Shown piece by piece: positions 24,003 through 35,775 of a stretch of DNA of 64,000 nt. The translations under genes were made by a program, and so were the position numbers. Under the pieces are notes generated by a model. That model saw only the letters and a list, made by a program, of their open reading frames with translations. It had not been told where the DNA came from and did no database searches. The stretch spans positions 16,804,038 to 16,868,037 of the forward strand of contig NC_088173.1 of the NCBI RefSeq assembly GCF_028769735.1. The letters run 5' to 3'. The DNA is from Zonotrichia leucophrys gambelii (Eukaryota; Chordata; Aves; Passeriformes; Passerellidae). Numbering within the stretch: the stretch's first letter is position 1; each line of letters starts with the position of its first letter.

Positions 24003-25949
24003 CTGAAGACATATAAGTACAATAAGTACTGTGCTAAAATTTATTCAACAGTATAATAAGCTATTCAAAGATCAGATCTGAAGTCTGTAATATGATTTGA
24101 GATTAATAAATTTTAAATTACTAAATATGTAATCTGAAATACTTTTAACAGCAATTTAAATGTTCTACCTATTGGATTTTCTAATGGAAAACGGAATTCA
24201 ATACTACAGTAATTATTAGATTATATATTCCAGTATTTAAAATTGAAGCAGGTTAGTGCTTCAAGATTGATTTTGCCGTGCTTCTGAGCTCCAAAAATGA
24301 GGTGCTGTTTGAGTCATTCTTATCTGTCTTCCAAAAAAATTACTTTCATTTTTAAAAAATGTACTATCTACAAAATGTAGTTCAGTGCACAAAAGCTTGT
24401 ACTGAAATGTAAAATATGCTCAGAATCATGGGGAATGATTTGTTTTGGTTATGTAGGGAGTGGTTTCAATTGGCACAGTAGGAGGGGCCAAAATTATCGC
24501 AAATACCAAGCGTCGGTTTAACTTTTTTTTTTTTTTTGTAAGAGGAAAAAGAAAAATCTGCAAGTCCATTGTTCACAGCCAGCAGAGCCTAAAGGGCTCA
24601 GCTGCAGCCACCAGCATTGGCTGAAAAATGTAAAAAGCCTAATTTAACCAATTCATCGGAATGGATCTGCTTCTTTTCTCTTCCTTAGAAGAGTTTCACA
24701 TATCTGACAACATTTATGCCTCACACAGGTAGTATCCTTTTCTGGTATGCCTCCAAGTTTCACATTAGGTTTCACAGTGCATTATGCCAGTGAAAATGAA
24801 AGGTAAAAATGAATAAAAGCTGTACTACCACATTTCCATGCTGCAGCAATATACTTCTTCAGCTGTGCTATGCAGGAGACATTATCATACAAATCTTCCT
24901 GACTGCATGGTTACAGCAGCTCAAATCCTCAATAGACATTGTGCAGATCTAAAAAAAACCAGTTTCTTAAGAAACCTAGGATCCAGATAAGCTCTGCCTT
25001 TCTACGCTGACTTAACAAGCTGTTCCTCAGTTTGTAATATAATAAATGTAAAAACTAAACAGGGAAGTCTATTGCTTAATCAAGAAAAAAACAAAGCAAA
25101 GTCGGAAAAGTAGCTGGAAGTACCAGCTACTAACTGGTCAACATTACATGCCAATTCCACAGAGCAATTCTGTGTTATTACCTGTCCTACCCCAGAATGT
25201 GTAGTTTCCATTAAGGGTACTGTATAGGCAGGTGACATTCTCCAGGGGAATAAAGAAAAACAGCAATATTTTTGGTTCAAACCTCTTATTCAGAAATTCT
25301 GACAACCAAGACAAAAAAAAGAAAACAAACCAAAAACAAACCACACATGCAAAACCATAAATATTTAAGTCAAGGCACCCAGTAATAGGAAGTAGCATTC
25401 CAAGATTATCAGATTTTTTGTATTTATACAGTCATCCATCTAAATGGATACAGACACAAGAATATACAGAACTTCCTACAATACTGCTGAAACTTTTCAA
25501 ATTACTTGCCCTTTGAGATTTCAGCTCAAACACTAACTATGCAAAGTGCACAGAATTGCACGGTCTCATAAACTGTATGAGAAACATGGCACCAATTCAG
25601 TCACCTCAAATGACAGCACTGAAGACACTCCTGACCATAACCATGGTTTATGAGCAATCAAGAAAAACATTACTGATGTACTGCTTCTGTGAACAAAATT
25701 TTAAAAAATGTTAAAATGTATCCATATTATTACTGCTTGTTACACATGAAAATCATGGTTTCAAGTAAGTAAATACTTGCCCATTATGGAAAGTCTTTGC
25801 TTTCAGGGTGTTGTGTCTTTTTTATAAGGGCACATAGTATCACTGAGAATCTTGATCAAAGAATTACAGGCAGTTCAGTAGTATCAACCTTTTTTCTCTT
25901 TTATGCCTGTAGCTGTTCCACCATCTCTGAAAACGTGTTTCTTTTGTAT

Positions 25950-27032
25950 GCCTATGTATTGGTTTCGCATCCTCTGGTTTTTGATAGTTAGGGGAGCCAC
26001 AGAGGCGGCTTCTGTGAGAAGCTGCTGGAAGCTTCCTCCATGCCTGGCAGAGCCAATTCCTGATGGCTCTGAAGATGGACATGCTGCTGGCCAAAGCGGG
26101 GCCAATGAGAGAGGTTGGTAACGCCTCTCTGATAATGTATTTTAAGAAGGAAATCAAAACAAAGTGCAGGTGATTTTTTTTGTCAAACAAGAGGAGGAGG
26201 TGAGAACATGTGAGGGAAACAACAGAGACACCAAGATCAGTGGAGAAGGAGGGGAGGAGCTGTTCCAGGTGCCACAGCCATGATTCCTCTGCAGGCCGTG
26301 GTGAGACCAAGGTGAAGCAGCTGTGCCCCTCAGCCCTTGGGGATCCACGGGGAATGCAGAGATCCACCCACAGCCCACGGGGAGGTGTTCATGCTGGAGA
26401 GGGTGGATGCCTGGAGGAGGCTGTGATCCAGTGGGAGACCTGGTGGAGAGAGAGAGGGCCCCTGCTTCCCGGCTGGAGCAGCCTGTCCTTGGAGCACTGC
26501 GCCCATGGAAGAGTGACCCACACCACAGCAGCTTCAGGAGGACTGTGTGCCCGTGGAGGGGCTCACATTGCAGCACTTTTGGGAGGGCTCCTGCTGGTGA
26601 GAGTGGACCCACTCTGGAGAGGTTCATGGAGAACTGCTTCCTGTGGGAGGGACCCCATGATGTAGCAGGGGGAGGACTCCTCTCCCTGTGCAGGGGAAGA
26701 AAACCTGGGGTGATGAACTGAGCAAACCCCCATGCCCCGTTTCTCTGCACTGTTGGTGGGAAGAAGGGAGGGGCTGGGGGAAGAAAGGATGTTTTTAAGG
26801 GCTTATTTTACTTCTCATTACCTTCTCTAATTTAGTTAGCAATAAATTCACTTTGTACCTTTAAGTCGAGCCTGTTTTGCCCTTGGACGTTTTTTTTTTT
26901 CTCTCAATCCTTGCCTCAACTATGAACACTTCATTAATTTTTCTCCCCTCTGCCCAGCTGTGGCAGGGGAGGGTGAGCAAGTGGCTTTTGTGGGTGCCTG
27001 AAGTTTGACCATTGTCAAACCACAACAGCCTG
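25950..27032 (+). mobile_element. Avian ERV solo LTR, about 1.07 kb
   Basis: The LTR (25955-27027) begins TGTATTGGTTTCGCATC and ends GTCAAACCACAACA. It is flanked by GCCTA (25950-25954) and GCCTG (27028-27032), a 5 bp target duplication with one change. GC content is far above the surroundings because of repeated GTGGAGAGG / CTGGAGCAG-type units (26380-26690). A polyadenylation signal AATAAA is at 26841-26846, giving plus orientation. The family, from memory, is a long LTR common in bird genomes with this gapped, repeated U3. No internal retroviral genes remain. Overlapping open frames on both strands (26154-26750) are by-products of its GC-rich composition. Confidence 0.85.
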
Positions 27033-27441
27033 TACCTGCTCCACCATCTATGTGATCTGAGTTTTCCAGTCTCAATACCAACCTGTCAGAAGAATGAGTC
27101 TCTCAAGACAGACAAACACTGTGACTCACATTTAGTTTCAGCATCATCAGGGAAGCATGGGCTAAAATGGATATGGATACTGTATTATCCTTTCAAAAAA
27201 CTGGTAAATATCTTCGACTGAAAAGTACAGATATAATTAAAATCATCTCAGGATAGCAGATGGGAACTTAAACTGCTTAAAAATATCTGTTACAATTACC
27301 TGTGAATAAGAAGTTTGGTGCTAAATTATATGTGAAAAATTAAAGACAAGAAAGACTGCAAATGCATTGTAAGGCAATTATATGTTTTTGCCTACTTCAT
27401 CATTCATCTCCAGGTCCTGGGAAAACTATAATATTATAGTA

Positions 27442-27993
27442 TGCTGGTTTTGGCTAGGGTAGAGTTAATTTTCTTCCCAGTGGCAGGTATAGGGATGTGT
27501 TTTGGGTTTGTGCTGAACAGAACTGACAACACAGAGATTATAATTCATATAGATTACACAGAGCCAAGGCATTTTCTGGGGGTGCATGTGAAGCTGTAAG
27601 GAAATTCAGGGTGGGACAGTTGACCCCAATTGACCAAAGCAATATTCCAGACCATGCTACATCATACCAGGTACATAAAATGAGGGGAAGAAGGAGCAGG
27701 AGGAGACATTCAGAGTGATGGTGTATGTTTTCCAAAGTAACCACTGATGGGGCCCTGCTCTCTTGGAGATGGCAGAGCACCTACTGCCCATGAGAAGCAG
27801 TGAAAGAATTCCTTGTTTACCTTTGCTTGTGTGCTTGGGTTTTGATTTTCCTCTTAAGCTGGCTTCATCTCAACCCACAAGTTCTCTGGCTTTTACCTTG
27901 CAGATTCTCTCCCTGATCATGCTGGCGGGGGAGTGAGAGAGTAGGTGAGTGGGTGAGTGGGGCTTGGCTGTTGGTTGAGGTTAAGCCATGACA
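27442..27993 (+). mobile_element. Avian ERVL-type solo LTR, 552 bp
   Basis: Begins TGCTGGTTTTGGCTAGGGTA followed by GAGTTAATTTTC and ends GTTAAGCCATGACA. These are the hallmark ends of a very widespread avian ERVL-like LTR. A TATA-like GTACATAAAATG sits near 27670. The polyadenylation signal expected near 27855 has decayed. The flanking pentamers TAGTA and TACAG do not match, so the target duplication has eroded or a boundary is off by a few bases. Orientation is plus, antisense to WDR17. Confidence 0.88.
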
Positions 27994-28380
27994 TACAGGT
28001 GTAACAAAACTTATGTATAGGATGAATAAAACTATGTATACTAAATAGTATAATAAAATATGAAAAACCTCAAAATGTTCAATCCTTTAAATTGTTGTAA
28101 TTAATCTTAGTATATGTTTTATAAGTAACTTTGTATGCTCTTAACCTAAAGTCCAGCTGGTACCTCCAGTTAAGTGTTCATTGATCTCAATTTAAGGACA
28201 ACAAAATGTACTATAATAGATCAGACCAAAAGAGACATCTTCAAGGCATATACAGTCTTGTATATAATATATTGCCCAATAAATTTGTTTTAAATATTCT
28301 AGAAGGAATAAAACCAGACAAAACATCCTATTGATTTGATGCAGAAACAATTGTTTAATTCTTGAGCTGACACAAGAAAA

Positions 28381-28619
28381 TGGCATGAAACTGTGTCAGG
28401 ACATGTTCAGGTTAGACATTATGGAAAGATTCTTCACTGAGAGGGTGGTCAGTCACTGGAACAGATTCCTCCTGAAGCTTTCATGACACCAAACCATTCA
28501 GATTTCACTAAGCATCTGGACGATGCTCTTAGTCCTGTGGTTTAGCAAGGAGCAGGATGTCAGACTCAATGATCCTTACAGACCCCTTCAAACTTGAGAT
28601 ATACTATAATTCTATGATC
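28381..28619 (+). repeat. CR1 LINE 3' end fragment
   Basis: Reads TTCTTCACTGAGAGGGTGGT and then CACTGGAACAGATTCC, the conserved 3' coding end and untranslated region of CR1. It ends in ATAATTCTATGATC, the CR1 tail. It is 5' truncated to about 240 bp. Confidence 0.9.
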
Positions 28620-31600
28620 AAACTTGTGCTGCAGACATTTCACAATCCTCCCTTCGGAACTAGGTACTCTTATTTTAGCTTATTTCAGATTGAGTAGGCC
28701 TAAATACAAAAAACTTGTAACTGTCAGAAGGAAAAAGTGGAAGGGATGTTGAAAATAATAATGATTTACCATATAAACATCACAATGTGTTTTTAAAGTT
28801 CAGAACTACAATGGTCAAGAATTACAAGAAACCAAATGCAACCAACCACCCCACATCCCAAAGGAAACTCATTAAAAAAAAACCAACCAAAACAAACCAA
28901 AAAAACGCCACTCGTGGTTATCTTCTCTTTGTATTCCATATCAAAGTTGATCTTCTGGACATTTCAGTGCATGTATCTGTTTAGCATGAGAGCAAGCTGC
29001 TCTTGCTCTTTACAAAAGACATGACCTTAAGAATATGGTCAAATATGCTGGAGAGTATAGTGGCCTCAATCTCTACCCACTGAAAAAAAACTGTACCTAA
29101 ATATAACATACTACGTATAAATTGCCTAGAAAACAGAGGATAAAAGATTACATCTGAAAATAATGTCCTATATTGCATCAGAATGAGCAAACTGATGCTA
29201 CTCTCCCATGTTTTCTGGCAATACCACAAATCAGCAATGCACTTTAGTTATGAATAAAGATTTTCAGAAATGGATGATGAGAGGTAAGAAACCTCTATTT
29301 TGATCTTCCACTTACACCATGAAATTTGCCCTTGTTAAATAATTTGAAGTTGATATACTGTGACAAATCAACCATGTACTTTTTTTCAAATACATCTTTA
29401 ACCACTGTTTCTGTTTCTGCTTAACTATTATATACAGAAATATTTAGACATTTTCTGTTTAACCTCTATAAAAAGTTATGTTTGATATATTCTTGTCAAA
29501 AATTAGTAGCATTATATGTTTTTCAAAATTAAGAATTATTTTAAATTAATCCAATTTTTACCTCAGAAGTTTTCATTTTTGCTATACTCAGTTCTCTGAG
29601 AAAGCTTCCTGCCAATTTATATAGACATAATTTCATAATATGTCCCACCAAAACTCTAAAAATTATCTGTCTTAACTACTGAATTACTAAAGATTAATAT
29701 GCTGTGATTTTGCACTGAAGACACAAAACTCATTACAAGAATGTCTTAATAACAAAAATGCACAACAAATAACCCAAGAACAAAATATTTTAAAATTTCC
29801 TTAAATCAAAAAAGCCTAGAAATTACTTTAATGATTTATATGCCATTATGCAAATTCATTACACCAACATATACAGTACAGAAGTCAGTTAAATCCTCAA
29901 GTTTTATTTATTAACAAGCACTTTAAGAATCTTTACACTGAGAGCACAAAGCATGTAATGATGCCAAGTATCCTAAAATAAATCCTAAAATACAATGTTT
30001 AGAATAAAGCTGTGCAAGAACCAATCATACGATAACGACACAGCAAACTTATACCTCAGCAATCTTATGTCATACAAGGTCAGGCAACAATTAGATTTCC
30101 CTAGACCTCCCCAACTCCTATCAAGCTACTAATGGCTCAAACATAGCATGGCTCTAGATAGGTGTCCTTTTTATTTTTTTCTCTCACTTGGTCTTTCCCA
30201 GCAAGCTATATGGATTTATCAGGACAAGAAGACACACAGAACAATCAGGCCACCTCACAGTGATTGGAATAAGCTTTTAGCAACAGATGTACAACACTAT
30301 CATCACCACCAGACCTACACTGGGCTGAGACTTTCACACAACCTTCTCACAAGCTACTTTCAAGATTGAGCTTTATCAGGAGATTAAGCTTTAGCTACCA
30401 ACAATAGCAGTGGATTGGACTTGATCATGTATCTTCTTAAGGATGTTCTATAACTGGATTTTAAAAATAAATTTGATGAAGCTTTATAGTCTTTTTCCAA
30501 GAAAATAAATCAACATCTCTTCAGAAAAAAATTATAAGTTTATAATATTTATAATACCACTTTTACTATGGCTTAGCAGATACCATTCTAATGCTGTGAA
30601 GAATATATATAAAAAATGACAATTCTAAATATCTCCAATTGTGTCCTTGGTCAAAAAAGAAAAAAAGGAATATATTTACAGAGAAAAATTACAATCTCAT
30701 TCATAAAACCATGTGTATATTGAAATATTTGTATCAGTTCCGTAATCACTACTTGTATAAAATTTGAATACAGCCAACATTAAAATACCCCAGTTATGAT
30801 TTAACCATGCAGGTAGCTAACTGCCCATGGCCACTTGGTGATTTTTTGGTCTGTCAGCAAACAGTTCACATGCCAAGAAACATACTGCATGTATTTTTTG
30901 ATATTATGATCACAAGATTTTATTTATGTCTAGTTAAGTCATTCCATTGTAACATATTCTTCAGAGACAGATTCTAATAAATTTAGACTATAATAGTGCA
31001 AATCCCTGTCTGCAGTTATAATGCACACATTATAAAGTAGATATTTTAATTACATCAACTTTTTATACTATAGTTGGCTGATTCGGATGTTAAGATAAAT
31101 ATAAATTAAATAATTAATATAAAGTACATTTCTAAGGCAGACATAAGAAACAACATAAGCACTCTCTCATGTACCAAAAATAAAAAAGTGTAAGGAGAAG
31201 ACTTAGCAGGGACAACAGTGCTAACAACAATCAAGGTCATCAGCATAAAATAAACCACCTACACAGAAAGAACTGGAAGAGCCAAGTTCCTACACTTGAC
31301 ACTGCTTTGAGAACTAATAAATTATATTGTCAACAAATAAAAAAGTCAGCAAAGTTCTACAGGCCTTTACTGATAACCAAATAAATCCCACATATACCAG
31401 AAAAACCAAATTCTCCCACCAGTACTAGAACAGGATATGGAAAAATGGCCATAATGGATACAGCCAAGGTGTGCTTATAGGATGCAAGTGGGGAAAAGAT
31501 TACCATAAAGCTTCTGTCTTTCTCCAGTGCCCATAGTACAGCTCAGCTGCTACCATAAATAATGGCTAGCCTGAGAGATAGGATGTCACCACAATGGCCA

Positions 31601-33259
31601 ATACCCTACAGGGAAATCCACAGTTCTTGTAGTCACTTTCTGGAATTCAAATGTTATATTGATATTTACTTATTTTCTTGAGCTGCCTAGATTTGCTTTA
31701 TAAAACAAATAATGTCAGTTACACAACATCACCAGGACTTGGTGAAGTTACTCCTACTGGCCACATCAACTTTAATTCACAGACTGCAGGAAGAGGAAAT
31801 ACTGCTCTCCCTAAGTTACAATCTCCTATTACCACTGCTAGAAATAAAATGCTTAATTAAATGGATAATTAGGACTCACCAAAGACCTCCCTTACTTCTT
31901 GCTATGTGGGAATTTTCCTCATAGCAGTTGACCAAATGACAAGTTTATTGCATGTCACAGGTCCTTTAAACAGCCAGAGCTACTCAAAGAGTCAAAGATT
32001 TGGTATAACAGAACACAGAGAATGTTGGAAGCGAGGAAGAAGCCTGTAGATATCTTATCAAGGAGAATAATTAATAAATGAAAAAAAAAAACAGTTAGTA
32101 AAACAATAGCCCCATAATATTTTTAAATTTTTGCATTATCTGTATTCTTCCATGCATACTCCATATTACCTCTCTAAGTTCTTTATACCACCATGTCTCC
32201 ATGTGGGTTACAACAATTTGTTGAAGATGACTACAGTCTTAACTGAAGCTTTTGAACAGTTTTGAAATACAAAATATAAATAACGATATCACTAAGTCAT
32301 CTAGACTGATTCACACAAGGCACTTATTCTTGAACTGCGACCTTGAAATGTATCAGTAACTTACACAGTTGTGCCTGTAATTAGGAAAGAAACACCACAA
32401 CAGAAGTGTATTTTCTCTATTTTAGGACTACAAAAAACTAGGAAGTTCAACGATTAGAACCCTGAACTTATTTTAAAACAGTGGGAAATACGTCTTTCCA
32501 GAAATAACTTAAAGCAAAATAACTGTACTGAAGTTTGAAGAACATCTTACTGTTACGTGTTTCTTACCAGAATTCTTCCCCTGTTATACTCTTATGAATA
32601 GCAGATAGCTGCATAATGTCAGGGCAAAATTTTTAAACAAAGTACAAAACCACAAGGCTCAACACTCCTATAAAAACCTTCTAAAATTAGTTAGAAAGAG
32701 ATGCAATGAACTTACTGGCCCATTGAAGTTTTGAAAGACTAAGTGCATGGCAATCAGAAAGAGGCTCTTGAATCAGTAGGGTTTAGCCCTCAAAATGGTC
32801 ATTTCCAAGTATTTATTTTCTATATCATTCCATGATTAAGTCTATTATTAAGAACAGTATGGTCTTTATCGAGTCTAAAATCCAGGATTATGTTCTTCAC
32901 TGCAGCATTACAAGTAATTAAAGACCTTGCTCAACAGTAGCAAGATGAGCAAGTTTCCAACGCAGTTTCTCAAACTGCTGAATTACAATGTCTACGTAAA
33001 GCAACATCTTTAAGATACTAGAAGAATTTAACACAGAAAAAAATCCCTTAAGCTTATTTCTTCATTTGCAGAGTCTCCTGTCTTAAATTCACTCTCATAA
33101 GCTTTTCTTGTGGTTTGCTTTTGTACTTGAATGATTTTTTTTAACTCTCTAAGCTTGATTTTGCTTCCCCCTCCCACCCTCGTCCCAGCTGGGAAAAACA
33201 TTTATAGTATAAACAAGCCCAAAGCTCTCCCTCCCTGCGGAGGGCAAGCGTTCGCTTAC

Positions 33260-33640
33260 TTCTTTTAGAGATTGCTGCCCCCGCCTTTACTCGATCTTAA
33301 GTTCGCATTTCCGCACAAGCACGTTTGTAAAGAGAGCACACAGAGCAGGACAGTCCCCAGAACAGTGTAAAATCCCGACAATACCGTCAGACGGCTCCTG
33401 GATGCTTCAGACACCGCCCGCAGCCCCGAGCGCTCCCCGGGGCCGCTCCGTCCCCGGAGCGCAGGTGGGCGCAGGGCGGCGCGGCCGAGCCCCGCGCAAC
33501 CTCCCGGGCCGTGCTGCACCCCGCGGGGCAAGAAACGCGGGGCAAGAAACGCCGCACCGCACCTGCCCTAGCCTGCCGGGCCCGGCCGCCGAGCTCTGGC
33601 TCGCTGCGCGGGGGCGGCCGCCAGCGCTGCTCCCTCACCT
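33260..33640 (-). other. WDR17: Candidate WDR17 non-coding exon 1
   Basis: Two minus-strand donor sites fit a first exon in the island. One is a strong AAAAGAA|GTAAGC with last exon base 33260. The other is CCGGCAG|GTGAGGG with last exon base 33639. The first gives an exon of up to about 400 bp starting just downstream of the X-boxes. The second would place the X-boxes inside or just before a very short exon. Which is used, and the true start, cannot be read from sequence. Confidence 0.35.
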
Positions 33641-33679
33641 GCCGGCCCGCAGCGCCCACAGCGCGGCCGCGGCAGCGCC

Positions 33680-33692
33680 GTCTCCGGGCAAC
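33680..33692. promoter_or_regulatory. Imperfect RFX X-box
   Basis: GTCTCC-G-GGCAAC matches the X-box half-site pattern (GTNRCC, spacer, RGYAAC) except for one base in the left half. It lies 34 bp from the perfect copy at 33714-33726, on the same helical scale as cooperating RFX sites. Confidence 0.6.
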
Positions 33693-33713
33693 CCGCGCGC
33701 CCGCCCCCGCCGC

Positions 33714-33726
33714 GTTACCGGGCAAC
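33714..33726. promoter_or_regulatory. Perfect RFX X-box
   Basis: GTTACC-G-GGCAAC satisfies the full RFX X-box consensus with both half-sites intact and a 1-base spacer. X-boxes in promoters are a known mark of RFX-regulated, often ciliary, genes. Its position in the WDR17 promoter island is consistent with that mode of control; binding itself is inferred. Confidence 0.75.
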
Positions 33727-33834
33727 GCGCGCGCACCCCGAGCGCGGCCCCGGCACCGCCGCTGGGAGCGGGGCGCGCGGGCCGTGTGGGGACAGCGGCC
33801 CTGGCCCGGCTCCGCTGACACCCGTGTCCGGCTG

Positions 33835-33912
33835 GGCCGTGCGGACCACCGTGGGTTAGCGGCTACGCGGCCTTGAAGGTCTCTTCTGACCCTAGTGATG
33901 CTGTCATTGTGT
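33835..33912 (+). repeat. CR1 LINE 3' tail remnant inside the CpG island
   Basis: GGGTTAGCGGCTACGCGGCC followed by TTGAAGGTCTCTTCTGACCC and TAGTGATGCTGTCATTG resembles the CR1 3' untranslated end (usually TTGGAGGTCTTTTCCAACC then TAATGATTCT repeats). It is diverged and short. It borders the upstream side of the putative WDR17 promoter. Confidence 0.55.
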
Positions 33913-34105
33913 GACTGTTCCGTGCGGCTCCGGCTGGGGCGGCGGCTGGGAAGGGCAGGTTTCAGAGCTCTCAAGCTCATTCCCCGTTACTGGGAGGGCA
34001 CCTGAAACCAGCGCCAGGCGGGAAGGGCGGATTTTGCGCTCCCCGAGGATCTCCGGGGGTGCTGGTCCGTCCCCAGACGCCCCGGTTGTCAAGACAAGCA
34101 CTTGG

Positions 34106-34157
34106 AAAGTGACATGAAATTGACTCAGTTCGATAAAGTGACATGAATATTGACTCA
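34106..34157. promoter_or_regulatory. Duplicated 22-23 bp unit with two TGACTCA (AP-1-type) sites
   Basis: AAAGTGACATGAAATTGACT plus CA (34106-34127) is repeated as AAAGTGACATGAATATTGAC plus TCA (34135-34157) with a 29-30 bp period. Each copy ends in the AP-1/Maf-type heptamer TGACTCA (34121-34127 and 34151-34157). It sits at the edge of the CpG island. Regulation by AP-1 is inference from motif only. Confidence 0.6.
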
Positions 34158-35549
34158 TTTAGCTGTAGCTGCCCTTCGTTCGCAGGGACCGCGGTTACAT
34201 GCTGAAGGGCTGAAGGGAACTGCAGCTAACGCACTAATCCCATCAAAGAGGAGTCACAAAATGCATCCCACCAGATCCCACTCCACCTGGAGTTATCATG
34301 TACATGTGTGGGATTATGATTCACAGACACTTATTGGGCAACATCCACCTGTTTTTCTCTTCTACTTTTTCCCTCCTCCAACTGCTTGTGCAGCTGGGTT
34401 GGTGGCTTGCAGTGTGGAACTTGTTTAGTGAAAAGTATTTTTCTTTGAATTATATTTCAGACAGAAGAATTTCCTGGTCCAACTCAGTTTAACACCATTG
34501 CTGTGTTTGTGTCAAAGTGATGCAAACAGTGGGAAAGTACCCAATAGAGTGTGAAACTACAGTCCCGAAGACAGTTCTTGATTTCTTTCAATAAAGCTGA
34601 CACAATCCACTGTACCTGACATGTACGCAAATAAGAAAATATGTCGTTACCCTGTTCTCTGCAATAAAGCAATGTGTTGTTTGAGAAGATTTGTTGTACT
34701 GTGTAATTCCTGACAAATTCTTCTTTAGGAGAAGGAACTAAGAAGAGGCGGATAAGGAATTACTTTGCCTATGATTTACTCGGCAGAAAATGTACAATAT
34801 ACATCAACTGTCAGTGAAACATTTCTTTAATTTGCTTCCTTCCTTAGAAGACTATGCTATGTTTCAACCTAAAGGATCTTGAAGATCATAGCAACCATAC
34901 TTGGACATAGTCTCAAGCACTATCTATTTTCCAAATCCATCAAGAAGTTGGATAGTACAAGAAGTGGGAGCAGACAGAGAATGGAACAAAAGGCCCTTAA
35001 GCACTGTACTTCAAGAAAGGCTTCTGGCAGAGGTAAATGCAAAAAATATAAGGAAAATAAATGTATTCTTTCACTCTTAATATTGTATCTGTTGGCAAAA
35101 ATAAACTATGAGATTTTTATACTAAATGTTGTATTTGAGGTCATGGTTACGTACCCTGTACATTTATCCATCATCCTAGACTTTTGATCTCCAAAACAAC
35201 CCACAACACTGAACACCATTTTTAAAGTCAGCATTTGCATTTGTTATTTTTAAAACATCCATCTGGAAATCCATGTGCTCCCTTTTTAATAATAGATAGC
35301 AAATAATTTTCTGTTCAGTTTTTGTCTGGTCATGCTTCCCTAGCTCTTTTCAGCCAAGCCTTCCACCAGCTGAAGAGATCTAGCCAACTTTCACTCTTAG
35401 ATAAGATCTAACTGATAAGTGCAAATTACCACATAAGTTGCCTTTATCTTTTCTAGTTACATTGGGTAGCCTAGGGTGACTGGAACTGCCTAGAGCTTAT
35501 TCCTAGAAAAGTGTCAGTCTGTGGATCAAAGGACTGATTCACAGGACCA

Positions 35550-35775
35550 TAATATAGTAAAAGAGGATGACTCAGATTAGAGGGACCTTCTGAGACAATC
35601 TGTTCAAAGCAGAGTGAGCTATGAGGACAGGACAGATCGCTCATGGTTTTATTTTGGCAGTCCTCCACTGAACCTACTCCCTTTAGTTGATGCCTTTCTT
35701 GTGTTGGGGGCCCAAAACTGGAAGCAGAAGAAAAGATGTGGCCTAAGAAGTGCTTAGGAGAGAGAAAAAATCTTT
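35550..35775 (-). repeat. CR1 LINE fragment
   Basis: The sequence TAGAGGGACCTTCTGAGACA followed by GTTCAAAGCAGAG, and further on GTTGGGGGCCCAAAACTGGA, is the reverse complement of CR1 3' coding and untranslated sequence. It is diverged and interrupted, so an old copy. The segment between about 35625 and 35655 is less certain. Confidence 0.7.

Larger units (their letters stand above)
24003..33259 (-). other. WDR17 intron 1 (first intron, assuming the 5' UTR exon in the CpG island)
   Basis: About 9.3 kb linking the CpG-island promoter to the start-codon exon. Between 25955 and 28619 it carries a cluster of three retroelements: two different solo LTRs and a CR1 3' end, all antisense to the gene. 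A poly(T) run lies at 24524-24537. The stretch 28620-33240 is AT-rich with no recognised element. Confidence 0.65.
1..33700 (-). other. WDR17: WDR17 gene locus (5' half; continues past base 1)
   Basis: WDR17 is a poorly characterised intracellular protein, reported in mammals mainly from retina and testis. It has two WD40 beta-propellers followed by a helical, TPR-like solenoid, the layout shared by intraflagellar-transport and coat-complex subunits. Here 13 coding exons can be joined (exons 2 to 14). The joined frame is open for 1,844 bases, every intron has GT/AG ends, and all phases agree. The translation matches mammalian WDR17 as I remember it along its whole length, with scattered substitutions only. 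The window covers about residues 1-614, so the solenoid is missing. The upper limit is approximate because the transcription start cannot be read directly. Identification is from memory of the family, not from a search. Confidence 0.95.
33240..34090. promoter_or_regulatory. WDR17: CpG island, probable WDR17 promoter
   Basis: Within AT-rich surroundings this block is densely CG-rich with many CpG dinucleotides, strongest at 33400-33800, and has GC-box-like runs (CCGCCCCCGCCGCG near 33700). It sits upstream of the WDR17 start-codon exon at a distance typical of a non-coding first exon. It contains the paired X-boxes at 33680-33726. Divergent transcription to the plus strand is possible. Large frames on both strands here (33387-33980 and others) reflect base composition, not protein genes. 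Confidence 0.8.

Noticed and set aside
26154..26750. 198-codon minus frame and overlapping 130-150-codon plus frames
   Set aside because: They lie wholly inside a solo LTR with internal GC-rich repeats. LTRs do not code for such proteins, and the frames conflict with each other.
33387..33980. 197-codon minus-strand open frame and overlapping plus-strand frames in the first CpG island
   Set aside because: Frames are open on both strands at once with arginine/proline/alanine-rich text, as expected from high GC content. No domain, and no match to WDR17.
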